From Pediococcus cellicola (GTDB taxonomy: Bacteria; Bacillota; Bacilli; Lactobacillales; Lactobacillaceae): a stretch of 64,000 nucleotides of DNA. Below are positions 33,539 to 45,100 of the stretch, in pieces. Position 1 is the stretch's first letter. Each line of letters begins with the position of its first letter. The notes beneath the pieces are model-generated. The model was not told the DNA's origin and ran no database searches. It saw only the letters and a list, made by a program, of their open reading frames with translations. The stretch lies in contig NZ_JQBR01000005.1 of NCBI RefSeq assembly GCF_001438655.1, forward strand, positions 97,780 through 161,779, given 5' to 3'. A program made the position numbers and the translations under genes.

Positions 33539-36500
33539 ATGGAAAATACGCCCCCAAAGACGCACACTATATTTCGCGTAATCATGGTGTGCCTGCTTGT
33601 TTTTCAGACTTTTCAGTCCGTATTTTCGGCGATGCCCGTTAATGCAACCGAGACCAATAAAAGTCATTATGAGCTCATTGATGATGAAAATGCTTTGATG
33701 AAAGTCGATAGTCAATTTAACGAAGAAAAAAATGAAATTAGTTGGTCCGTAACGCTTGATAAACATGCGAGTGAAAAGAAACGAAAATCAACGTTACAGT
33801 TTTTAAATAACGACCATAATTTAGGTAAGATTAGTGAGCTGAAGGTTAACCATAGGGCCGCTACATTGAATGAAAATGATGAATATGTAGAAGACCAAGC
33901 ATCTGAAAAAGAAACTAAATTGAAATTTACTTTTAAAACAAGTCTCGAAAGTAAAACAGCTTCTGAATATAGTTTAAAATTCAAACCACAAATTGTGGAA
34001 TTCAGTGATGAAGCCGAAGAATCAAAAGTAATGGCTGATAAAGAATACGAAGCTCGTGTTTCTGTTACACGAACAGCCTCAGAAGATTCAGCCGTTAATG
34101 AACCTGCTAAAGAAATTGAATCAGCAATTTCAAGTGCAAATAAAGCGTCAAGTAGCCAAGCAACGAGTCAAAACGAGAAGGCAAGCAAAGTTGAATCAAG
34201 TGCTGATAACAGCCGAAACACTTCAAGCTCAAATAGTGAGAAGAAAACGGAAAAATCCAGTGATGATGATTCAGACTCGGACGATGACTCGGATAAAGGT
34301 AGTCAGTTTACAATGAAGTCCGCAGGTGGTAAATCACTTGCAGAATTAGCTGGTAGTATTGGCGATTGGACGGATAAAACAGTAGATGGATATACAACTG
34401 GAAGTAGTGTATTCCCTAAAAATTATTGGAATAAAGAAGATAGTCATGATCAAACTAAACAGAATGATTCCTCAGATTATCGTAATTTCATGTTTAATGA
34501 TAATGCTAGTCTTTCCAATAAAAATAATTATATTGGTTATGGAAAGAATGGTGATGAAGGAGAAGAAAGTGCATTTTGGCTCAAAAAATCTCTGGTACCT
34601 GAGGGAGACAATAAATACAAAGTAAGTTTAAACGTACGAGGTAATGATTATCAGCCTCTCCCTAAGATTGAGGTAATGTTGGTCCTAGATAATTCGAATA
34701 GTATGACTAATAAAGATATAGCAGCTTTAAAGGAATATGCAAAATCTTTTGTGCAGACAGTTTGGGGTGTGAATGCAAGTGGTGTTGCAGAAAATGATTC
34801 AGCTGCAGATGCCAGAAAGGCAATCAAAATTGGAATGGTGTCTTATAATACTCTTGCTGAAAAGCCCACAAATTTATATTCGTCAGATGATGCAAGCGAT
34901 CTTTTAAAGGGTATTGATGCTATTACGAGAAGTTGGGGCTATACTAATACTCAAGATGGAATGAGAAAAGCTAATGTTGCGCTAGCTGGTGGTGACTCGG
35001 CAGCACAAAAAAATATGATTGTCATGAGTGACGGAGTTCCAACGCGTAGTTTCAAAGCCACAGCACTAGAAGATAACAATGGTGGTTTACAAGAGCTTTC
35101 AGGAAGTTATAGCATTCCGGAATTTGTTAACAATAATTCGAAGAAGAAGGTAAGCAAGTCAGGATTAGGAGAAAGCTTAGTAGAAGGAAATAATCAAGAT
35201 GGAGAAATCAATAGTCCTTACTCTGTTGAAAACTATAAAATAAGCACACATACATTTGCGACGATGTCTGAAGCATTTCATATTAAAGCCGGCGGAGTAA
35301 ATGCCTACAGTGTGCTTTTCCGAGAAAACTCTGGCATTGCTACCAATACGATGATGAATATTGCAAGTGGAACTAGTAATTTCTTCGAGGCAGACGATCA
35401 CGATAAACTAAATGAGGCTTTTCAAAATATTGCCCGCGGTCTTGTTCGGACTGTTAATCAAGGAACCATTAGTGATCCGATGGGTGATTATATTCTTAAT
35501 GATGGTGAAGTTGAAATCAAGGCGGTAGAAGGTGGGGACGGCATTTTAAGTGGTGTTCAAGGAACTATCACCGATAGCCAACTCTCTGTTTCTGGTTTGA
35601 ATCTTGGAAAAAATGAAGAAATCCAAATTTCTTATATTATTGAGATTGATGATGGGGCTAAAAATTTTCCTTATGGAGATTTCATCCAAGCAAATAAGGA
35701 AACCACTTTGACACCAGCGGCAAACACACAAAAAGCTCAGTTTGGGATTCCTTCCGTACGAGTTGGACGAAATGATGAAGGAAAGGCAAGCTTTGAACTT
35801 AAGAAAGTAGATGGAAAAGGCCAACCTATTAGTAGTTCTGCAAGCTTCAAAATTTCTGAAGCCGATACTGATTGGAAAGTGGATCCCAATGGTGAATCTC
35901 AGAACAGGAACACCACAAATGGTAAGTTAACTTTTAGTGATTTAAAAGCTGGTTACTATGTTGTTCAAGAAACACAATCTCCAGAAGGTTTTTCTAGTTC
36001 AGATACTGAATATCACATACACATTACCTTTGATAGCAAAAAAGGTGAATATAATGTGCAATTGGTACGTGACGGTGAAAATGAAGATTTAGATAAGAAC
36101 CCATTAGTAGTTGAAAATCACCTTAATCCCTTTGAATTAAAATTCGATAAAGTGAGCGAAGAAGAACCTCTTGTGGGAGCAGAATTTGCTTTAGAAAGAA
36201 TTGATGGAGGCAATAACAATGGTGCTATTAATGTTGCAAAAGGCGAGAATGGATATAGTTTCACTGCAACTGAATTAGCACCTGGTAAATATCGTCTAAC
36301 GGAAACAAAAACACCAGATGGTTATAAAACAAATGCGCCAATTGAAATTACAATTCATGAGTCTGGCGAAGTTGATATTGACTATACAGGTTCAGAACAT
36401 GAAAACCCAGTCAATGATGATAGTATTAAAGTGTCACTCAACGATGAGACTAATACAATTAGTTTCAATGTTGAAAATACAGCTCACAAAAAAGTTGAAG

Positions 36501-39500
36501 TTTCTGGAGAAAAAAATTGGGAAGACAATGATAATCGTTTTGGAACACGTCCAGAATCAATTACAGTTCAACTACAACGACGGGCGGCTAATAATGATGA
36601 CTGGAAAGATGTGGAAGGTAAGAGTGAAGTAGTTAAAGCCAACTCTCAAGGAAATTGGGGGTATACTTTTACCGGATTACCTGAATTTACAACTGATAAT
36701 GAAGACGTTAAATGGCAGTATCGTGTTATGGAAGTGACGTCGTTACCAGATTACAAGGTAACTTATGATGATGCACATGAAGATATCACGAACACATTAA
36801 ATCTTCACAAATACACTATCAGAAAAACAGCAGCAGATGGTAAAACCGAACTTAGTGGTGCTGAATTTAAGTTAGTTCATAATGATTCTGGTGAAATTAT
36901 GGATCTATCCGACACAAGTTCTGGTGCCAACTTCTCATGGACAGGGTTACCGGCTGGTGAATATACTTTAACTGAAACTAAAGCGCCAGAAGGTTTTCAT
37001 GCAGAAACTACCACCTACAAAGTTGTTATTGATAGAAATGGTAATGCCACTACAACTCCAGCTGATACTAAGAAATCAGTAAAGACGGAAGTGGATAAAA
37101 CTACAGTTATCAAAAACGCTTTGAATGACTTTGAATTGAACTTCAACAAAGTTAATGCAAAAGGTGATTCATTGAAGGGCGCCGAATTTACCTTAACCCA
37201 AGGTGGCGAAGAAGTTGAAGTTACTGAAGGTGAAGATGGCAAGTTTACAACCGACAGCTTGACACCTGGAGAATACGTTTTAGAAGAAGTTAAGGCACCA
37301 AGTGGTTACTTGATTGCTGAAAACATTTTAATCAGTGTTAGTAGTACGGGGAAAGTCACAATGGAACAGACGGATGGTCAAGACTTCAAATTTGATATTA
37401 ATTACAACGAAAACATCAACACAATTGCTTTCAATGTTGTTAATGAAGAAATTAAGTCAACTGACTTCTCTGGAAAGAAAGTTTGGAATGACACTTCCAA
37501 TAAATACAATACGCGACCAGAATCAATTGACTTAACACTTTATCGTCGAATTGTTGGTAGTGATGACAACTGGGATAAAGTAGATTCTGAAGCCACAATT
37601 GAAGAAGATGACGATGATCCCGACCAGTGGAACTATAACTTCTCTAATTTAGAGAAAACGAATGCTGCTGGTAAAACTTATGAATTTAAAGTTGAAGAAA
37701 AAGAAGTTTCTGGATATACTGCAGAAATTTCTGGAACAACCATTACTAACAACTTAAAACAACAATTTATTGTTGAAAAAGTTGATGCTGAAGGAAAGGC
37801 GCTAGCCGGGGCTAGCTTCAAATTGACAGATGAAGATGGTAAAGAAGTTCAAAACACTTCTAAAAAGGCTGATCAATTTAGATACCGTGGGCTAACTGCT
37901 GGCACTTACAAATTAGTTGAAACTTCAGCACCTAATGGTTTCAAACAGATTGATAAGGAATACGAAGTGACTGTTGCTCAGAACGGTAAGATCACGGTTC
38001 CTGGATTAGATGTTGATGGAACTAAGATTCAAACGGTTCAAATTAAAAATGAATTAAGCAACTTCAATCTGAAGTTCAATAAAGTTGATGAAAATGGTGA
38101 CGCACTTAAGGGTGCTGAGTTCAAATTAACTGGGCCTGATGGTGAAGTGAAAATTGAACAAGATGCAGACTCTGCAACCTTTAATGCTGAATCCTTACAA
38201 GCTGGCAAGTACACGTTAGAAGAAACTAATGTACCTGATGGTTATAAGGAAATTGATCCAATCAAGTTTATAATTACGGAACAAGGTAAAGTTGAATTTG
38301 ATAATGATGCCTTAATTAGCAACTCCAAGGTCACCTTAGGTAAGGATGGCGAGGATTCCACATTAGAATTTACGCTTGAAAATGTAAAGGTAGGTACTGT
38401 TAAAATTGCAGGTACCAAAGTTTGGGATGATTTTGACAACAGTTTCCGTAAACGCCCAGAAAATATTGAGCTGACATTGCAGCGACGTTTAGCAGAGTCA
38501 GATGATAAATGGGATGATGTGAAACTTGAAGATGGCAAGCAGAGCTTAACGGTTACGGGCGACGCAACTTCCGGTAACTGGGATTACGATTTTGGTACAG
38601 TGCAACTCACTAACGCTAAAGAAGATCCTTATGAGTTCCGCGTTGTGGAGACACCAATTGCCTCTTATGATCATTACAAAGATCCAATTTACCATTATAT
38701 ACAAGCTGATGGTGATCGAATGGAACTTAAAGATGGCGAAGGCAAGAAGCCAGCTGCTGATCAAGCTGTTGCTGAATTCGATGTGACTAACCAAATTGAT
38801 CCATGGGATGTCACAATTGACAAGTACAATACAGCGGGTAAATTGGATGGTATGGCAACTTTTACAGCAACTTTGGCGGATGATAACTGGCAAGCAATTA
38901 CTGGAGGCAATGCCTACAAAGAGACACTTACCCCAAGTGATAGCAAAGGTGGTAAGTATGTCTTTAATCAATTGGTACCAGGCAATTACTTGATTGAAGA
39001 AACAGCTACTAATGATGACCATGTCGTTAACGGAAAGCAATACAGGCTTTCACTTAGCGAAAAGGGTGAAATCACAATAAAAAATGCTGATTCTGCTGTC
39101 CAAGTGAATACGAATCAAAAAGATACGGTTGATTTTAAAAACTGGGATCCAGAAATCACTAAAACCGCCGATCGCAAGAGTGTAGCGGTAGGTGATGAGT
39201 TTAACTGGCATATCAGTATGCAAGTTCCACAGGGAATTGAAACCTTCAAGTCCTTTACAGTTAGCGATGAGATTGACAGTCGCTTGGATTATGTTGGTGT
39301 AAAGGACGTGCAACTTAAGATTCAAGATGTACACGGTAAGACAACGACACAAGCACTTAAGAACGACGACACTTATAAGACGGTTGTAAAGAATAACCAA
39401 GTAACTGTCGTTCTCCTTAACGACGAGTTCGAAGGCGGCCGAGACGCACTTGAATCAGCAGTTAAAAAGGCTGGAACTCAAGGCACAGTGACACTTGAAT

Positions 39501-40102
39501 TTAAACTTACGACTGTAATTAACAAAACTTTTGAATCAGGAACGATTGAAAATACTGCTGTATTAAATTACATGGATGGACAAAACGTTGCTGGTGAAGC
39601 ACAGAGCGAGGATTCTGTTGAAGGTAAACCAGTTAAAATTGCAACTGGTGGAGCAAACTTCAAGAAAGTGATTGCCAATACTAACAATCCGTTAGCTGGT
39701 GCGAAGTTCAAGGTTTATCGAAAACATAATGGTAAGACACAATACCTGAGTTACAGAACGGATAGTCAAGGTCGGGTTACAGATGTGAAATGGACAAGTA
39801 AGCAAAAAGCAACAACCTTGACATCACCTAGAAGTGGTATCTTCAAAGTTTCTGGTTTGGCATATGGGACTTACTTCTTGGAAGAGACCAAGGCACCTGA
39901 TGGTTACCGACGTTTAACAAAAGATGTGGCGTTTAAGGTAAATGCAACTTCTGCAAGTAAGAGTCAAGTAACCTATGTGGAAAATAGTAAGAATCCACAA
40001 TTGCCAATTACTGGGACAATGGGCATGATGCTTATACTTCTAGCGGGAATTATCCTCATAGTAGCAGGGTACGTGCTCTATCGCAGACGTCGATTGAGTT
40101 AA
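33539..40102 (+). CDS. giant LPXTG-anchored adhesin with vWA domain and Cna_B/SpaA-like repeats
   Basis: A 2187-residue surface protein. An N-terminal signal peptide (to about residue 36) is followed by an adhesion-like region, a Ser/Asp-rich linker (about 190-255) and a von Willebrand A domain whose metal site starts at Asp384 (LDNSNSM). A long series of beta-sandwich repeats follows: at least seven E-box motifs such as YRLTETKTPDGY, YTLTETKAPEGF and YFLEETKAPDGY, expected to form intramolecular isopeptide bonds, and three Cna_B modules beginning KxWxDxxN with RPESI/RPENI. The C-terminus is LPITG (2155-2159), a membrane span and RRRR. AAGGGAG precedes the ATG. A sortase gene follows. Confidence 0.93.
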   Translation: MENTPPKTHTIFRVIMVCLLVFQTFQSVFSAMPVNATETNKSHYELIDDENALMKVDSQFNEEKNEISWSVTLDKHASEKKRKSTLQFLNNDHNLGKISELKVNHRAATLNENDEYVEDQASEKETKLKFTFKTSLESKTASEYSLKFKPQIVEFSDEAEESKVMADKEYEARVSVTRTASEDSAVNEPAKEIESAISSANKASSSQATSQNEKASKVESSADNSRNTSSSNSEKKTEKSSDDDSDSDDDSDKGSQFTMKSAGGKSLAELAGSIGDWTDKTVDGYTTGSSVFPKNYWNKEDSHDQTKQNDSSDYRNFMFNDNASLSNKNNYIGYGKNGDEGEESAFWLKKSLVPEGDNKYKVSLNVRGNDYQPLPKIEVMLVLDNSNSMTNKDIAALKEYAKSFVQTVWGVNASGVAENDSAADARKAIKIGMVSYNTLAEKPTNLYSSDDASDLLKGIDAITRSWGYTNTQDGMRKANVALAGGDSAAQKNMIVMSDGVPTRSFKATALEDNNGGLQELSGSYSIPEFVNNNSKKKVSKSGLGESLVEGNNQDGEINSPYSVENYKISTHTFATMSEAFHIKAGGVNAYSVLFRENSGIATNTMMNIASGTSNFFEADDHDKLNEAFQNIARGLVRTVNQGTISDPMGDYILNDGEVEIKAVEGGDGILSGVQGTITDSQLSVSGLNLGKNEEIQISYIIEIDDGAKNFPYGDFIQANKETTLTPAANTQKAQFGIPSVRVGRNDEGKASFELKKVDGKGQPISSSASFKISEADTDWKVDPNGESQNRNTTNGKLTFSDLKAGYYVVQETQSPEGFSSSDTEYHIHITFDSKKGEYNVQLVRDGENEDLDKNPLVVENHLNPFELKFDKVSEEEPLVGAEFALERIDGGNNNGAINVAKGENGYSFTATELAPGKYRLTETKTPDGYKTNAPIEITIHESGEVDIDYTGSEHENPVNDDSIKVSLNDETNTISFNVENTAHKKVEVSGEKNWEDNDNRFGTRPESITVQLQRRAANNDDWKDVEGKSEVVKANSQGNWGYTFTGLPEFTTDNEDVKWQYRVMEVTSLPDYKVTYDDAHEDITNTLNLHKYTIRKTAADGKTELSGAEFKLVHNDSGEIMDLSDTSSGANFSWTGLPAGEYTLTETKAPEGFHAETTTYKVVIDRNGNATTTPADTKKSVKTEVDKTTVIKNALNDFELNFNKVNAKGDSLKGAEFTLTQGGEEVEVTEGEDGKFTTDSLTPGEYVLEEVKAPSGYLIAENILISVSSTGKVTMEQTDGQDFKFDINYNENINTIAFNVVNEEIKSTDFSGKKVWNDTSNKYNTRPESIDLTLYRRIVGSDDNWDKVDSEATIEEDDDDPDQWNYNFSNLEKTNAAGKTYEFKVEEKEVSGYTAEISGTTITNNLKQQFIVEKVDAEGKALAGASFKLTDEDGKEVQNTSKKADQFRYRGLTAGTYKLVETSAPNGFKQIDKEYEVTVAQNGKITVPGLDVDGTKIQTVQIKNELSNFNLKFNKVDENGDALKGAEFKLTGPDGEVKIEQDADSATFNAESLQAGKYTLEETNVPDGYKEIDPIKFIITEQGKVEFDNDALISNSKVTLGKDGEDSTLEFTLENVKVGTVKIAGTKVWDDFDNSFRKRPENIELTLQRRLAESDDKWDDVKLEDGKQSLTVTGDATSGNWDYDFGTVQLTNAKEDPYEFRVVETPIASYDHYKDPIYHYIQADGDRMELKDGEGKKPAADQAVAEFDVTNQIDPWDVTIDKYNTAGKLDGMATFTATLADDNWQAITGGNAYKETLTPSDSKGGKYVFNQLVPGNYLIEETATNDDHVVNGKQYRLSLSEKGEITIKNADSAVQVNTNQKDTVDFKNWDPEITKTADRKSVAVGDEFNWHISMQVPQGIETFKSFTVSDEIDSRLDYVGVKDVQLKIQDVHGKTTTQALKNDDTYKTVVKNNQVTVVLLNDEFEGGRDALESAVKKAGTQGTVTLEFKLTTVINKTFESGTIENTAVLNYMDGQNVAGEAQSEDSVEGKPVKIATGGANFKKVIANTNNPLAGAKFKVYRKHNGKTQYLSYRTDSQGRVTDVKWTSKQKATTLTSPRSGIFKVSGLAYGTYFLEETKAPDGYRRLTKDVAFKVNATSASKSQVTYVENSKNPQLPITGTMGMMLILLAGIILIVAGYVLYRRRRLS

Positions 40103-40107
40103 TAATT

Positions 40108-40136
40108 AAAAAGGGTGTGGTCAACACATCCTTTTT
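40108..40136 (+). terminator. terminator between the adhesin and sortase genes
   Basis: AAAAAGGGTGTG (40108-40119) pairs with CACATCCTTTTT (40125-40136) with one mismatch, ending in T residues. Read-through may set a low sortase level. Confidence 0.75.
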
Positions 40137-40174
40137 ATACATAGAATTTCAAAAAAATTAAGGAGGAGGACACT

Positions 40175-40900
40175 ATGCGCAGAAAATTAGTCGTAATTTT
40201 AATGGTATTGGGTATCCTTTGTATTGCTGTTCCAGTTGGATTTCAACAGTATAAAAGATGGCAGGCTCAGGATATAATTGCGCGTAGTGAAAAAAAGGCG
40301 CGAAAAGATGAGCATAAGAACTCTGAAAATCAGGTGAAGGCTACCAAAGCTAGTCAAAATAAGGATAAACATAATTCTCAAAATAGCAATTCTGATCGTA
40401 AGAAAGATAATGGTAATGAAAATTCTGCTGCACAAAATATAGATCCATTTGTGACCCAAGGTGTACGTCGCGGAATTGACGACGCGTTTAGCCGCAGTAT
40501 TACAGAAGTTTCGGGTTACCTTCAAATAAAAAAAATTAATGTCAAACTCCCATTCTATTTATCGGCGTCCACTAGAAATTTGGCAAATGGGGCCGGATTG
40601 ATTGCGGGTACTGATGTTCCTGGGCAGGGAAAAGGACATCATTCAGTAGTTGCTGGTCATCGCGGATATTATGGCGCAACCATGTTTTTAAGAGTGAATC
40701 AATTAACGAGTGGTGATCAGATCTTTTTGAGATTTAGAAATCATAATTATTACTATCGAGTAATTGAAAAAAAGATTATTGCGCCCAACAATAGCACGGC
40801 GCTTCAACCGATACGTGATAAAGAGTTGCTGACATTATTTACCTGCCATCCTTATCCGACTAATTATCAGCGACTTTTGATCATTGCTGAGCGAATTTAG
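40175..40900 (+). CDS. sortase, class C-like, linked to the LPXTG adhesin
   Basis: A 241-residue transpeptidase. It has an N-terminal membrane anchor (about 5-24), a charged linker, and then the sortase fold with catalytic His162 (VVAGHRGYYG), Cys224 (LLTLFTCHPYP) and Arg233 (YQRLL). The HRG and TLxTC forms match class C (pilus) sortases, as does a DPF triplet at 90-92 that fits the class C lid. The C-terminal membrane span of many class C enzymes is absent. AAGGAGGAGG precedes the ATG. It probably processes the upstream adhesin. Confidence 0.87.
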   Translation: MRRKLVVILMVLGILCIAVPVGFQQYKRWQAQDIIARSEKKARKDEHKNSENQVKATKASQNKDKHNSQNSNSDRKKDNGNENSAAQNIDPFVTQGVRRGIDDAFSRSITEVSGYLQIKKINVKLPFYLSASTRNLANGAGLIAGTDVPGQGKGHHSVVAGHRGYYGATMFLRVNQLTSGDQIFLRFRNHNYYYRVIEKKIIAPNNSTALQPIRDKELLTLFTCHPYPTNYQRLLIIAERI

Positions 40901-40980
40901 GTCTATTCAAATTATTAGAAACCGGTACAATGGAAGTAGATAGCGAATTTGGTAGACCGAAGACTTTGAGGAGGTCCAAC

Positions 40981-41898
40981 ATGACAACGAGAATAATTAT
41001 GGATTGTGATCCTGGAATTGACGATGCAGCAGCTCTTTCGGTGGCATTGAATAATCCGGAGTTTGATGTTCGTCTAATTACGACTGTGGCTGGCAATGTG
41101 ACGGTGGACAAAACCACACGAAATGCTTTGAAATTAGTGCATTTCTTCGACAAAAAAGTGCCGGTTGCCAGCGGAGCAGAACAACCCTTGATTAAGCCTT
41201 TTGAGGATGCAGCGCGCATTCATGGTGAATCGGGGATGCCCGGTTATGATTTCGATGAATATGTTGGCGATACGGTGCGTCATTCCGCTGTAGAAGCCTT
41301 ATACATGACCATTATGCGAAGCTCCAAACCCATAACCTTGGTGCCAACTGGGGCTTACACAAATATTGCCATGTTGCTATCGGTCCATCCGGAAGTTAAA
41401 CCCAAAATTAAACGCATTGTGGCAATGGGTGGCGCACTTGGTCGTGGCAACATGACCAGTGCCGCTGAGTTTAACGTCTTTACAGACCCAGATGCAGCAA
41501 AAATTATGTATGCTTCTGGGATTCCAATTGTGATGATCGGATTAGACGTTACAATGAAGGCTTTATTAACGCCTGAAACGCTAGAAACGGTAGCTACCTT
41601 GGGAGAAGCCGGTAACATGTTAGCTTCAATCTTCAAACATTATTATGAGGGTCATGAGGGCGGTATTCCGATGCATGATGTCAATACAATTTGTTATCTC
41701 TTGCATCCAGAATATTATCAAATGGCGGATTACTGGATCGATGTGCAAACTAGTGGGCCAGCAATTGGCGAAACGGTGGCTGATATTCGTGGTGCTTATC
41801 ACAAAGGTAAAACGAATGCGCAGGTTGCGGTTGGTATTGATACAGATGACTTTAATCGATGGTTTATCGAAGAAGTTCGGGACATGAAAGTAGAATAG
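40981..41898 (+). CDS. nucleoside hydrolase (RihC/inosine-uridine type)
   Basis: A 305-residue enzyme starting at ATG 40981, which follows GAGGAGG by a few bases; in-frame upstream codons lack such a site. The hallmark MDCDPGIDDA motif at residues 7-16 binds calcium and ribose. Other blocks are LVPTGAYTNIAMLL, KRIVAMGGALGRGNMT and a C-terminal MHDVNTICYLL segment with the active-site Asp. It splits ribonucleosides into base and ribose for salvage. Confidence 0.92.
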   Translation: MTTRIIMDCDPGIDDAAALSVALNNPEFDVRLITTVAGNVTVDKTTRNALKLVHFFDKKVPVASGAEQPLIKPFEDAARIHGESGMPGYDFDEYVGDTVRHSAVEALYMTIMRSSKPITLVPTGAYTNIAMLLSVHPEVKPKIKRIVAMGGALGRGNMTSAAEFNVFTDPDAAKIMYASGIPIVMIGLDVTMKALLTPETLETVATLGEAGNMLASIFKHYYEGHEGGIPMHDVNTICYLLHPEYYQMADYWIDVQTSGPAIGETVADIRGAYHKGKTNAQVAVGIDTDDFNRWFIEEVRDMKVE

Positions 41899-41912
41899 GC
41901 GTCAAAATTATA

Positions 41913-41949
41913 CAAAACCCTAATTGTCATTTTGATTAGGGTTTTGTTT
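41913..41949 (+). terminator. terminator after the nucleoside hydrolase gene
   Basis: A 12-bp perfect stem (41913-41924 with 41935-41946) ends in a T-rich tail. Confidence 0.88.
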
Positions 41950-42112
41950 AATTTTATGAAGCTAAATCTGTTCGGGATTTTTGCAGGTGTGTGGATCAAC
42001 AGAAATTTTGAATAAAAATTATTCAATTGTAAGCGATTATCCCTGTTTTCATTGGTAATAGTGTAAAATGACCACTAGGTACCAAAATCAGAATAAGATG
42101 TGGAGTAATTAG

Positions 42113-45100
42113 ATGCGTCGTAGAATAATGCCCGCCCGAATTTGGGATAGGGGCAAGAAACTTTTTTCTAATGGAAAAGTCAAAATTGAGAATATAGATA
42201 AAGGCAATCGGGAAGTTGTGGCAACGGTCTATGGGACATATGCGTATGAAGTGCATGTCAATCAAGGTGACCCAAGCAAAGATTCCTGTACCTGCCCGTA
42301 TTTTCCTGACAACGGTTTTTGTAAACACATTGCGGCAGTCGTGGAATATTTCAAGTCGGCCGGACAACCAATCGAAACCTTATTTGACGATCCTCAAAAA
42401 GTTGAGCCCACCGACACGCAGACACTTAAAAAAACACCTGTGATTAGTTTTCCAGAAATTAAAATGGTCAACAAGAAAAAATCACAGGCAGACTTAAGAG
42501 GAGAACGTTTTTTTAAGAATTTAGATTTACCCCAACCTCAGTATTATAAGCGCTTATCGGAGGTTCCATTGGTTGACTTAGACCTCGAAGTTACCTTAAT
42601 TGCTGGTACAGTGACGAAGGGCTGGAATTATGCGGCAGAAAATCGATTGTTTTTGCGGTTTCATATTGCAAATAAACTTGAGCAAAAGTTTTACGTCGTA
42701 AACGATTTGGATCGTTTTTTGAAAGCTTACCAGAGTCAAGGTGTTTTCAAAACGACAAGCAATATTTCATTTTTATTGGATAAACATGCTTTTTCTAAAC
42801 CAGATCGCGCTTTATTAGATTTAATGATGACAACCGGAAGTGCTAACTTTGACGGTAACAGTTCACTAGACCTTAAAAAATTCTTTTTGCTTGAAGCTTC
42901 CCTTGTGCCGGACTTTCTTAAGCATTTGCAGGAGTTGCCGCACTTTCATTTTCAACAGGGAGAAAAATCGGCTGTTTTCGATGAAATAAGTTATCAGCCA
43001 TTTCGACCGGAAGACGGGTTGATTCAAGGAAAACTCATCCAAGATGATGACGGCTATCAATTAACGATCCATAGTGGCTTTCAAATCTCGATTCCTAGTA
43101 GTGCGCTAATTGTAAATCAAAATGAAATTTATCAAACATCTACGAATCAAATGATCATGATCGATCATGTTATCAGCAGATATCAAGCCATCATGCAACC
43201 AAGTGGCATAGCAGATGAGACACCTGGTGAAATGCACTTTGGGTGGGGAAGTGAAGCACAATTAAATAAATTTGTGGCTGCTTTTAAACAAATTGGGGTG
43301 CTTGAGTTACCTGCCGACTTTATCACAACGCAGATGACACCACATTTTGATCTGCGTCGAAAGAATACGAAGCTGCAGTTGCAACTTAGTTATGATTATA
43401 ACGGCAAGCTTTTTGACAGTAATGAAATCCAACAGGTCTCGCAAAGCCTTCGTAACCTTGAAAAAGAGGATCAAACGCAGGATTATTTAAGTCACTTAAA
43501 GTTTAGTTTACAAAACGGTTTGTGGGAAAAGACGTTTAAAGATCCCGATGTTTTGTACGCGTTCTTTACACGGGAGCTTCCGAATTTACGTCAAAACGGG
43601 CTAGTGACCGTGAGTGAGGATCTCCAAAGCTTATGGCATGATTCTAAAGACTTAAATCCTGAAGTTTCCGTGTCGGAAAAGGCGGGCTTATTATCGGTCA
43701 AATTTTCACTTAAAGGTGTTGATGAGGATGATGTGGACGCTGTTTTAGGACAGTTAGATCTACAGCGACCTTATATTACCCAGCCAGACGGTTCACTTGT
43801 GCTGGTAGATGACGCATTTCGAAAGGTCAGCCAAGCCCTCGTTAATATTCGCCAACAAGGTAAGTTTAAGCATGGAGAACTAAAAGTCCACGCTTCACAG
43901 GCTTTTGCAGTGCAGGCCGCTTTACAAGGTACCGCTAAGTTCGATGAAAAATTCAAACAATTGGCGGAAAATCTTGCTCATCCAGAAAACTATCCGATTG
44001 CCCAGTCCCACCCAATTCATGGTAGTTTACGACCGTATCAAACGATCGGTGTCAAATGGCTGGAAATGCTGGATAGTTATCATTTTGGCGGAATTTTGGC
44101 GGACGAAATGGGACTAGGAAAGACGGTACAAATGATTGCCTTTCTTTTGAATCACCTTGATCCTGAGAAGCCAAATTTAATTGTGTCGCCAGCTTCTCTT
44201 ATTTATAATTGGCAAGAAGAATTTAATAAATTTGCGCCGGAAATTACAGCGCAAGTCATCGATGGCAATAAAGCGCATCGGGCGTCTTTGATTGCAAAGA
44301 AGGACGCAGATGTGCTGATCACGAGTTATAATAGCGCCCGGTTAGACGTATCAGCGTATAATTCGCGAAAAATTAATTATTTGGTGTTGGACGAAGCACA
44401 GTTTGTAAAAAATTCGAGTACTAAAACAAATCAAAGTATTCGCAACCTGCAGCGTAAAAATGCCTTCGCATTGTCTGGGACCCCAATTGAGAATCGGGTC
44501 GAGGAGTTGTGGGCCATTTTTGAGATTGTGATGCCGGGATTATTGCCAAGTAAAAAAGCCTTTAAAAAATTAACGGCTGCTGAGGTGGCAGTGCGCGTTA
44601 AGCCGTTTATTTTGCGGCGTGAGAAAGCAGTTGTGTTGAAAGACATTCCAGCTAAAGTGGAAGCTAACTTATACAATGAATTGACGCAAAAGCAGAAAAC
44701 CGTTTATTTGGCGCAATTAAAACAAATGCAGGTCAAAGTTCAAGGTATGACAGGGGCCAATTTCGTGAAAAATAAGTTGGCTATTTTGGCGGGACTCACA
44801 CGATTGCGACAGATATGTGATACCCCTGCATTGTATTTGAAGGATTATAAAGGTGACTCTGGAAAACTAGAACAGTTAACAGAAATTTTACGCCAGGCGG
44901 AAGAAAACAACCGGCATGTTCTGATATTCTCTCAGTTTACGGGAATGTTGGCGATTATTGAAAAAGAATTACAAAAACAGCATTTGGCGCATTATGTTTT
45001 GGAAGGCAATACAAAACCTAAGGAACGCTTGAAAATGGTGAATGCCTTCAATGCTAACGAACGGAATATCTTTTTGATTTCACTGAAGGCTGGTGGCACC

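Noticed and set aside
38546..39040. Long antisense open frame (164 codons) within the adhesin gene, and several similar ones
   Set aside because: They lie opposite a continuous, motif-rich coding frame, lack ribosome sites, and their residue composition looks like antisense of repetitive beta-sandwich coding DNA.
35955..39910. Regularly spaced similar DNA blocks in the adhesin gene as a CRISPR or tandem DNA repeat
   Set aside because: The similarity is at protein level (E-box and Cna_B modules) with diverged DNA, and unit lengths are those of domains.
42028..42042. cre-like sequence upstream of the SNF2 gene (TTGTAAGCGATTATC)
   Set aside because: It deviates at the 3' end of the consensus (no CA), and there is no metabolic reason for control of this gene.
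42023..42367. Reverse-strand frame of 114 codons at the start of the SNF2 gene
   Set aside because: It is antisense to the SWIM zinc-finger coding region and has no ribosome site or recognisable motif.
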